Assembly (NCBI GenBank): GCA_017577365.1
Contig: PKRJ01000085.1
Coordinates: forward strand, 1 to 11,809
Origin: Gammaproteobacteria bacterium
GTDB lineage: Bacteria; Pseudomonadota; Gammaproteobacteria; Steroidobacterales; Rariloculaceae
DNA: 11,809 nt
Reading direction: 5' to 3'
This document shows positions 6,372 to 11,809 of this stretch, piece by piece. Each line of letters opens with the position of its first letter. Position 1 is the first letter of the stretch. A program made the translations under genes and the position numbers. Below the pieces are notes generated by a model. It searched no databases, was not told where the DNA came from, and was given only the letters and a program-made list of their open reading frames with translations.

Positions 6372-7607
6372 CTAGGTCTGCACGCGGACGTCGAAACGCT
6401 CGCAGTACCGGCGGAAGCGCGCGAGCTCGGCGTCGCGATCGAGGCCGTATTCCGCGAGCGAGTAGCGGTGCACGCCGTGCTTGTTCTTCGGATTCGCTTC
6501 GAGGAAGCGCGTCATCTCGCCGCGCGCTTCGTCGGTCAGCGGCCAGCCGAGGAAATCGTAGATGCGCTCGATCGTCTCGAGCGGCCGGCCCTCGATATCG
6601 TCGTACGCGACGTCGAGGAATTGGTCGGCAGGCGCGCGATCCCGCACCGAGAGGAACCGATCGAGCGCGCCGGCCCAGCGGCTCGCCCAGTCGGCGGCGA
6701 TCTCGGTCGGCTCCGCGCGGTCGCTGAACGCCTTGCGCAGCACCGTAGCGTGGCTCGCCATCGACGCCATGACGCGCAGCGGATCGCGATGCGTCTGGAC
6801 GATCTTCGCGTCGGGATAGCGCGCGAGCAGCGCGTCGAGCGCGAAGAGATGGCCCGGGGCTTTCAGCACCCAACGTTTGCCGGGGCGGCGAGCGTCGAGA
6901 TGCTGCAGGAACCGATAATGGAAGTCGTACGCGAGCTTCTGCGAGTCGTGCTCGAACCAGTCCTCGTACGAGCGCACGTCGTGCGTCGTATGGAACTGGA
7001 TGCTCATGAAGACGTTTGCGGTGATCGCGATGCACTCTTGCGGCAGATCCGGCGCGATCGGATGAATGCGCTTGAACTCGGGCGCGAGCCGGTTCGCCCA
7101 CTCGAGCCGCGTCGCGGTCCTCGCGCGGAGCTCCGCCTCGGCGGCCGCGTCGTGCGGCCGGCGCGCCGGGAACATGACCTCCCACGTGAGCGGCACGCGG
7201 TTCTCGGGGTCCTGGCTCATGAGCCCGTGCAATAGCGTCGTGCCCGTCCGCGGCAAGCCGATGATGAAGACCGGCGCCTTGATCGGCCGAGACTCGATCG
7301 ACGGGTCCGCGGCGCGCTCGGCCTCGATGTGCAGCAGGTTCTCGAGCAAGCTCACGAGCATCTCGCGCACCGTGATCCGGCCGAGCGTCGTGAGGCGCGC
7401 CTCTCCGTGGTAGGCGTCGAGCAAGCGCTCGAGCGGCTCTCGATAGGCCCATGCGCCGAAGTCGGAAAGGCCGGCCCGGCGGCACGCCGCTCGCTCGAGC
7501 GACTCGAGCTCGAGTGAAGGACCGTCGATCCCGAGCCGGCGGAGCGCCCGGCCGCCCGTATTCAGCACGCCGACGGCGGCCGCGACACAAGTTTCGGAAA
7601 AGCTCAT
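6372..7607 (-). CDS. PAPS-dependent sulfotransferase family protein (substrate unknown)
   Basis: The product belongs to the bacterial sulfotransferase family that moves a sulfuryl group from PAPS to a hydroxyl or amine. Counted from the ATG at 7607 (411 residues), the PAPS 5'-phosphosulfate loop is PVFIIGLPRTGTTLLH at about 112-127, and the 3'-phosphate motif is IVQTHRDPLRVMASM in the middle of the protein. LKAPGHLFALDALLARYPDAK just before it and WVLKAP are also typical of this family. There is no signal peptide. An in-frame ATG at 7646 would add 13 residues; its GGGAG is only one base away, too close to serve as a good ribosome site, and 7607 fits the domain start better. The gene stands alone, convergent to the protease and divergent from apt, so context gives no substrate. 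Lipids, steroids or small metabolites are all possible. Confidence 0.87.
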   Translation of the reverse strand: MSFSETCVAAAVGVLNTGGRALRRLGIDGPSLELESLERAACRRAGLSDFGAWAYREPLERLLDAYHGEARLTTLGRITVREMLVSLLENLLHIEAERAADPSIESRPIKAPVFIIGLPRTGTTLLHGLMSQDPENRVPLTWEVMFPARRPHDAAAEAELRARTATRLEWANRLAPEFKRIHPIAPDLPQECIAITANVFMSIQFHTTHDVRSYEDWFEHDSQKLAYDFHYRFLQHLDARRPGKRWVLKAPGHLFALDALLARYPDAKIVQTHRDPLRVMASMASHATVLRKAFSDRAEPTEIAADWASRWAGALDRFLSVRDRAPADQFLDVAYDDIEGRPLETIERIYDFLGWPLTDEARGEMTRFLEANPKNKHGVHRYSLAEYGLDRDAELARFRRYCERFDVRVQT

Positions 7608-7691
7608 CGGACGGGAGAAGGCTTTGCTACTATTCGAGCGCGGCATTCTCCCTTAGCCGCCCGACGTTAAGCAACGGTAAAGGGAAGACCC
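7608..7691. promoter_or_regulatory. Divergent intergenic region with the apt ribosome site
   Basis: These 84 bases between the divergent sulfotransferase and apt genes should contain both promoters. AGGGA at 7681-7685, six bases before the apt ATG, is a good ribosome site. TACTAT at 7628-7633 resembles a -10 element, but I find no convincing -35 partner. Confidence 0.35.
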
Positions 7692-8213
7692 ATGACTCCC
7701 GAACAGCTGCGCGGCTTGATCCGCGACGTGCCCGACTTCCCGAAGCCCGGGATCGTCTTCAAGGACATCACACCGTTGCTGGAGCACCCGCAAGCGTTTC
7801 GCTCGACGATCGAACGTCTCGCGGAAGGCGTCGACGGGCTCGGTGCGCAACGCATTCTCGCGATCGAATCCCGGGGCTTCATCTTCGGCGCCGCGCTCGC
7901 GCACGAGCTCGGCTTGCCGATGCATCTCGTGAGGAAGCGCGGCAAGCTTCCGCGCGAATCGATCAGCGTCGAGTACACGCTCGAGTACGGCGTCGACCAT
8001 CTCGAGGTGCACGCGGACGCGATCGTCCCCGGGGAACGGTATCTCGTCGTCGACGATCTGATCGCGACCGGCGGCACCGCGGCCGCGGTCGGCGAGCTCG
8101 TGTCTCGGCAGAGCGCCGTCCTCGCGGGTTACGCGTTCGTGATCGAGCTCGCGTTTCTTTCGGGGCGCAAGGCCTTGGGCGACGTTCCGGTCGTCGCGCT
8201 GATCGACTTCTGA
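7692..8213 (+). CDS. apt: Adenine phosphoribosyltransferase
   Basis: Apt converts free adenine and PRPP to AMP in the cytoplasm, a purine salvage step. The 173-residue product has the usual length and is recognisable throughout: IRDVPDFPKPGIVFKDITPLL (10-30, conserved substrate-hood region; W is absent as usual), AIESRGFIFGAALA (57-70), RKRGKLP (81-87) and the PRPP-binding loop VVDDLIATGGTA at 119-130 with both acidic residues. The ATG at 7692 has a good ribosome site (AGGGA, six-base spacer). It is a single gene, divergent from the sulfotransferase and convergent to the farnesyl diphosphate synthase gene. The hopanoid phosphorylase encoded about 2 kb away is expected to release adenine, which this enzyme could recycle; that connection is an inference from proximity. 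Confidence 0.97.
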   Translation: MTPEQLRGLIRDVPDFPKPGIVFKDITPLLEHPQAFRSTIERLAEGVDGLGAQRILAIESRGFIFGAALAHELGLPMHLVRKRGKLPRESISVEYTLEYGVDHLEVHADAIVPGERYLVVDDLIATGGTAAAVGELVSRQSAVLAGYAFVIELAFLSGRKALGDVPVVALIDF

Positions 8214-8223
8214 CGGCGGCCGA

Positions 8224-8238
8224 CGCGCGCGGCGCGCG
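8224..8238. terminator. Short GC hairpin between convergent apt and ispA
   Basis: CGCGCG (8224-8229) and CGCGCG (8233-8238) can pair around a three-base loop in the 34 bases between the two convergent stops. No T tract follows on either strand, so termination activity is uncertain. Confidence 0.25.
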
Positions 8239-8247
8239 AGCGCGGGC

Positions 8248-9150
8248 TCAGTACGCGCGCTTCAGGATGAAATCGCTCATCCATTCGAGTCCCGCGCTCG
8301 CGGGCCCCAACGACTTGAGCGCACGCATCGCTCGCGCGTGTATCTCGTCCGCGCGCGCTCGCGCGGCGTCCACGCCGAGCACCGTCGGGTAAGTCGACTT
8401 CTCGTTGTCGATGTCGCTCGCCGCGCTCTTGCCGAGCGTCGCGGTATCCTGCTCGACCTCGAGCAGATCGTCCCGGATCTGGAAGACGAGCCCGATATCG
8501 CTCGCGAAGACGTCGAGCTGCGCGCGCTCGTCGTCGGTGAGCTCGGCGAGCTCGCTCGGCATCATGATCGCGGCGCGGATGAGCCGACCGGTCTTGCGCC
8601 GGTGGATGTCCTCGAGCTCGGCTTCGGAGACTCGCCGGCCTTCGGCCGCGAGATCGAGCGCCTGACCGCCGACCATGCCCGCCGGGCCGCTGGCCTCGGC
8701 GAGCCAGCGGATCACGCGGACCTGGCGATCGGGACGTGCCGACAGCGCTTCGTCCGTGCACAGCACTTCGAACGCGAGCGCCTGGAGCGCGTCGCCGGTC
8801 AGGATCGCGGTCGCCTCGTCGAACGCCCGATGCGTCGTCGGACGGCCGCGGCGCAGGTCGTCGTCGTCCATCGCGGGCAGGTCGTCGTGGACGAGCGAGT
8901 ACGCGTGGACGAGCTCGACGGCGGCCGCGATCGCGTCGACGCCGGCATCGACGCCGCACAGCTCTGCGCTCGCGTACGCGAGCAGGGGTCTGACGCGCTT
9001 CCCGGAGCCGAGCACCGAGTAGCGCATCGCTTCGAGGAGTCTTTGCGGCGTGGTACCGGAAGACAAGATCGTGTCGAGGCGTTCGTCGACCCGCCGCCGA
9101 TAAGTCTCGACCCGGTCCGCGAACGCCCCCGTGAAGGCTCGTGCTATCAT
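8248..9150 (-). CDS. ispA: Short-chain (E)-polyprenyl diphosphate synthase, farnesyl diphosphate synthase type
   Basis: This enzyme condenses isopentenyl diphosphate with allylic primers, most likely to farnesyl diphosphate, the substrate of the neighbouring squalene synthase. Counted from the ATG at 9150 it has 300 residues, the normal IspA length. Motifs are GSGKRVRPLL for isopentenyl diphosphate binding, the first aspartate-rich motif in LVHDDLPAMDDDDLRRGRPT, GQALDLAAEG, HRRKTGRLI, and the second aspartate-rich motif in FQIRDDLLEVEQD with the typical GKSAASDIDNEKSTYP after it. The first motif contains the two extra residues (DDLPAMD) of bacterial farnesyl synthases. The frame is open to an ATG at 9204, but that start would overlap the divergent gene, and the added residues look unlike the family. 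Product chain length (C15 or C20) is inferred from the context. Confidence 0.92.
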   Translation of the reverse strand: MIARAFTGAFADRVETYRRRVDERLDTILSSGTTPQRLLEAMRYSVLGSGKRVRPLLAYASAELCGVDAGVDAIAAAVELVHAYSLVHDDLPAMDDDDLRRGRPTTHRAFDEATAILTGDALQALAFEVLCTDEALSARPDRQVRVIRWLAEASGPAGMVGGQALDLAAEGRRVSEAELEDIHRRKTGRLIRAAIMMPSELAELTDDERAQLDVFASDIGLVFQIRDDLLEVEQDTATLGKSAASDIDNEKSTYPTVLGVDAARARADEIHARAMRALKSLGPASAGLEWMSDFILKRAY

Positions 9151-9197
9151 GGCGGGCCATCGTAGCACTGAAACGGCGCTAGCGGCGCAAGCATTTC

Positions 9198-10295
9198 GTG
9201 ACAATCGAAACGAGCCCGACCGGCGTCAAATCCTCCGACTTCGAGTATCAGGCGAAGATTCTTCCCGGAGTCTCGCGCACGTTCGCGTTGACGATACCGG
9301 TGCTGCCCCCGCGCCTGGCCGAGGTCGTCACGAACGCGTATCTCTTGTGCCGGATCGCCGACACGATCGAGGACGACGTCGGCCTCGACAACGAGCAGAA
9401 ATCGCATTTCCACGAGCGATTCATCCGCGTCGTGGAAGGCCTCGAGCCCGCGGAGCCGTTCGCGGCGGAGCTCGCGCCGCTGTTATCGAACCGTGTGCTG
9501 CCGGCCGAGCGTGACCTCATCGAGAACACCCCGGCCGTCATTCGCGTGACGCACGGCTTCTCGCAGCAAGAGCGCGACGCGCTGACCCGCTGCGTGCGGG
9601 TCATGTGCGCGGGCATGCCGGAGTTCGCGCGCAATAGAAGTCTCAAAGGGCTCGACGATCTCGAGGAGATGGCGTCGTACTGCTACTACGTGGCGGGCGT
9701 CGTCGGCGAGATGCTGACCGAGCTCTTTCTGTTGCATTGCCCGGAGCTCGAGCGACACCGCGAGCGCATGATGCAGCTCGCCGTCTCGTTCGGTCAGGGA
9801 TTGCAAATGACCAATATCCTGAAGGATATCTGGGACGATCGCAGCGCGCAGGCCTGCTGGTTGCCGCGCTCGGTTTTCGGCAGCGGCAATTTCAACCTCG
9901 AGCGGCTCGAGGACGCGCATCTTTCGCCGAGCTTCAAGGAAGGCCTTTATCATCTGCTCGGGGTCGCGCACGCGCACCTGCGCAATGCGCTCGAGTACAC
10001 GTGCCTGATCCCGAAGCGCGAGACCGGGATTCGGCGCTTCTGTCTGTGGGCGATCGGGCTGGCGGTGCTGACGCTGCGCAAGATCCATCGCAATCCCGGC
10101 TTCCGTTCCGGTGCCGAGGTCAAAGTGTCACGGCGCACGGTCAAGGCGACGGTGTTCACGACGAATCTCACGTTGATGAGCAATCGGGCGATCCGCCTGA
10201 TCTTCGAGCGCGCGGCCGAAGGCCTGCCGCTCGTGAACCTGGAGCCGTGGCTGCTCGACGGCAGGCGCCTTGCGGGAAGGCTGAATGCTCGCTGA
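9198..10295 (+). CDS. Squalene synthase-like enzyme (trans-isoprenyl diphosphate head-to-head synthase)
   Basis: The product should join two farnesyl diphosphates head to head, probably giving squalene for hopanoids. It has 365 residues, clearly longer than HpnC or HpnD (about 270-300). The N-terminal SRTFALTIPVLPP is followed by RIADTIEDD with the first Asp motif at D55/D59, then YCYYVAGVVGEML (161-173) and the second site, GLQMTNILKDIWDD with D210, D213 and D214. These segments, especially TFALTIP, ADTIEDD and YCYYVAGVVG, resemble eukaryotic-type squalene synthases more than the HpnC/HpnD pair. A C-terminal extension beyond about 290 lacks the long membrane anchor of eukaryotic enzymes. The start at 9198 is GTG with a weak ribosome site. 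The stop overlaps the phosphorylase gene by 11 bases. HpnD-like presqualene diphosphate synthase is the alternative; a phytoene synthase is less likely. Confidence 0.85.
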   Translation: MTIETSPTGVKSSDFEYQAKILPGVSRTFALTIPVLPPRLAEVVTNAYLLCRIADTIEDDVGLDNEQKSHFHERFIRVVEGLEPAEPFAAELAPLLSNRVLPAERDLIENTPAVIRVTHGFSQQERDALTRCVRVMCAGMPEFARNRSLKGLDDLEEMASYCYYVAGVVGEMLTELFLLHCPELERHRERMMQLAVSFGQGLQMTNILKDIWDDRSAQACWLPRSVFGSGNFNLERLEDAHLSPSFKEGLYHLLGVAHAHLRNALEYTCLIPKRETGIRRFCLWAIGLAVLTLRKIHRNPGFRSGAEVKVSRRTVKATVFTTNLTLMSNRAIRLIFERAAEGLPLVNLEPWLLDGRRLAGRLNAR

Positions 10296-10992
10296 GAGCG
10301 GCGGCTTCGCCGCCGCGCCGCGCAGGGTCGCCGTGATCGTCGCCCTCGAGGTCGAGCGCCGCTGCGTGCGCGAGAGCGACGGCGTCGCCGTGCGCGTCTC
10401 GGGTCCCGGCAAGGCGCGCGCGACCGCGGCCGCGGAAAGCGCGATCGCGGCCGGCGCCGCGGGGCTCGTGTCGTTCGGGCTCGCGGGCGGCATCGCGCCC
10501 GATGCGTCGCCGGGGCGGCTGCTGTTGCCGCGCGCCGTGCTCGTGCCCGACGGCCGCCGATTCGAGGTCGACACGCCGTGGCGCGCGCGGATCGCCGACG
10601 CGCTCGGCCGCGGCTTCGATGTCGACGATCGGCCGTTGCTCGCGGCGGACGAAATCGTCGGCACGCCGGAAGCGAAGGCGCGCGCCGCCGAGACCGGGGC
10701 CGCGGCCGTCGATCTCGAGTCCGGGGCGCTCGCCGAGGCCGCGTCTCGGGCGGGGCTTCCTTTCGTCGCGCTCCGCGCGGTCGCGGACGGTCCTCGTGAC
10801 GCGCTGCCGCCGAATATCGCGGACTGGGTCGACGCCGACGGGCGCTCGAGGCTCGCGCCCGTCGTCGGGGCCGCGCTGTCGCCGTCGCGCTGGCACGGAC
10901 TCGTCACGCTGGCGAGCCGTTACGGCTCGGCGCGCCGCACGCTCGAGCGCGCGGCCTCGATACTCGCGGAACGCCGCTTTCTGCTCGAATGA
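10285..10992 (+). CDS. hpnG: Hopanoid-associated phosphorylase HpnG
   Basis: HpnG acts on adenosylhopane, removing adenine to give a ribosyl(phosphate) hopane on the way to bacteriohopanetetrol and similar extended hopanoids. The 235-residue product shows a nucleoside phosphorylase/nucleosidase fold: PGKARATAAAE (41-51), SFGLAGGI (63-70), AVDLESGALAEAA (141-153) for base and ribose recognition, and ALRAVADGPRDALPP (162-176), where D168 lies in the place of the catalytic Asp. The ATG at 10285 has GGGAAGG at 10274-10280, overlaps the squalene synthase stop by 11 bases, and its own stop overlaps the transporter ATG by four bases, so all three are coupled. A general purine phosphorylase is possible, but the sequence and the gene order with squalene synthase and HpnN favour HpnG. 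Confidence 0.9.
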   Translation: MLAESGGFAAAPRRVAVIVALEVERRCVRESDGVAVRVSGPGKARATAAAESAIAAGAAGLVSFGLAGGIAPDASPGRLLLPRAVLVPDGRRFEVDTPWRARIADALGRGFDVDDRPLLAADEIVGTPEAKARAAETGAAAVDLESGALAEAASRAGLPFVALRAVADGPRDALPPNIADWVDADGRSRLAPVVGAALSPSRWHGLVTLASRYGSARRTLERAASILAERRFLLE

Positions 10993-11809
10993 CGCCCGTC
11001 ACCGAATCGATCGGCACCGCGCTCGCGCGCTGGGTGGCTTTCGTGCTGCGGTTTCGCATCGCCGTAGCCGTCGTATCGCTCGTCGCGGTCGCGCTCGCGG
11101 TGTACTACGCCGTGCCGCGGCTCGGCATCAATACCGACACCGCGGACATGATCTCGCCCGAGCTGCCGTGGCGCCGCGACTTCATCGAGTTCCGCGAAAG
11201 CTTTCCCGCGCGCGACCGTAATCTCGTCGTCGTCATCACGGCGCCAGAGCCTTCGCTCTCCGACGCGTTCGCGTCCGCGCTCGTCGAGCGGCTCGAGGCG
11301 GAGCCCCGATTCTTCTCGTCGGTGTTCGCCGCCGGCGTCGGCGAGTTCTTCGAGCGGAACGCGCTCCTCTATTTTTCGCTCGAGCAGCTCGAGGATCTGG
11401 CAGACCGGCTCGCCGAGGCGCAGCCGCTGATCGGGCTGCTGAAGCCCGAGGCCGACGGCGCGGCCATCGTCGAAGCGGCGGCGCGCGCGCTCGACGCGGG
11501 CGGCGAGGCGGACGCGCTCTATCGCGAGCTCGCGGGCGCGATCCGCGCGGCCTCCGTCGGCGAGCGCGATCCGGTCGAATGGCGCCGACTGATGCTGGGC
11601 AGCGCCGCCGACGAGCTGTCGCGGCTCGCGGGCGCGGCCGGACGGCGCATCGTCGTGCTTCGCCCGGAGCTCGACTACGACCGCGTGCAGCCGGCCGCGC
11701 CGGCGATCGAGGCGCTGCGCGCGATCATCGACGAGCTCAAAGCCGACGAAGGCTTCGCGAGCGTGAGCGCGCGGCTCACCGGCACGGTCGCGATGGAGCA
11801 CGAGGAGAT
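10989..11809 (+). CDS. hpnN: HpnN-type hopanoid RND transporter (partial, cut by window edge)
   Basis: These are the first 273 residues of an MMPL/RND-family exporter; the rest runs past the right edge. HpnN moves hopanoids from the inner to the outer membrane. The visible part has one N-terminal helix (about 22-42), then the start of the large periplasmic domain with GINTDTADMISPELPWRRD (46-64), a segment typical of HpnN, and an alpha-rich stretch with SFPARDRNLVVVITAPEP (71-88). The ATG at 10989 overlaps the hpnG stop as ATGA, with no strong ribosome site, which suggests translational coupling. The fragment is in frame throughout with no break. Other MMPL lipid exporters are alternatives, but the operon and this N-terminal motif favour HpnN. 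Confidence 0.88.
   Translation, partial: MTPVTESIGTALARWVAFVLRFRIAVAVVSLVAVALAVYYAVPRLGINTDTADMISPELPWRRDFIEFRESFPARDRNLVVVITAPEPSLSDAFASALVERLEAEPRFFSSVFAAGVGEFFERNALLYFSLEQLEDLADRLAEAQPLIGLLKPEADGAAIVEAAARALDAGGEADALYRELAGAIRAASVGERDPVEWRRLMLGSAADELSRLAGAAGRRIVVLRPELDYDRVQPAAPAIEALRAIIDELKADEGFASVSARLTGTVAMEHEE

Noticed and set aside
6094..7590. A 498-codon minus-strand frame overlapping the sulfotransferase gene and the protease end
   Set aside because: Arg-rich composition typical of a frame-shifted reading. The sulfotransferase frame carries the real motifs.
9177..9184. CGCTAGCG palindrome between divergent ispA and the squalene synthase gene
   Set aside because: Only eight bases and not extended outward; expected by chance at this composition.
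1..11809. Very frequent CTCGAG hexamers across the window
   Set aside because: Most fall in frame as CTC-GAG (Leu-Glu) or in equivalent codon-phase positions. This looks like codon preference in a GC-rich genome, not a dispersed signal.
1..11809. CRISPR array, tRNA/rRNA genes, insertion sequences, integrases, attachment sites
   Set aside because: I looked for spaced repeats, terminal inverted repeats, transposase-like proteins and tRNA-like folds and saw none. Intergenic gaps are all shorter than about 170 bases.

Overview
The window is a very GC-rich, densely packed bacterial chromosome segment, most likely from a proteobacterium. This is inferred from the MoxY-type kinase, the pqqABCDE order and the HpnG/HpnN hopanoid genes; the sequence does not fix the genus, and I saw no rRNA, tRNA or mobile element. 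Codon use is uniform and coding density exceeds 90%, with no sign of recent transfer.

Left part (1-5034): a two-component pair on the minus strand (a MoxY-like histidine kinase, then a response regulator cut by the window edge) is divergent from a complete PQQ cofactor operon on the plus strand. pqqA encodes a 24-residue precursor peptide that is easy to miss. It is followed by a very stable hairpin and then pqqB, pqqC, pqqD and pqqE, which are joined by 4-base overlaps. The shared upstream region (about 1697-1861) holds a direct repeat of AATCATGA and several inverted repeats, which are candidate regulatory sites. Together these genes look like a sensor/regulator controlling supply of PQQ, the redox cofactor of periplasmic alcohol and sugar dehydrogenases. 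No dehydrogenase gene is in the window.

Middle (5079-8213): a membrane M48 (Ste24/CAAX-protease-like) zinc metallopeptidase follows pqqE by 44 bases on the same strand and is a candidate for PqqA processing, since no PqqF/PqqG-type M16 protease is visible. A PAPS-type sulfotransferase of unknown substrate lies convergent to it, and apt (adenine phosphoribosyltransferase) is divergent from the sulfotransferase.

Right part (8248-11809): an isoprenoid/hopanoid section. An IspA-type farnesyl diphosphate synthase (minus) is divergent from a 365-residue squalene-synthase-like enzyme, a hopanoid phosphorylase (hpnG) and the start of an HpnN-type RND lipid transporter; these last three overlap and form one operon. 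The logic is C5 units to FPP (IspA), FPP to squalene (squalene synthase), then, after cyclisation and adenosylation by enzymes outside the window, adenine removal (HpnG) and delivery of hopanoids to the outer membrane (HpnN). The nearby apt could recycle the adenine released by HpnG.

Nothing here is clearly an undescribed system. The points most worth a second look are the PQQ-linked M48 protease, the pqqA-pqqB hairpin, the MoxYX-PQQ intergenic repeats, the single-enzyme squalene synthase and the apt-HpnG connection.
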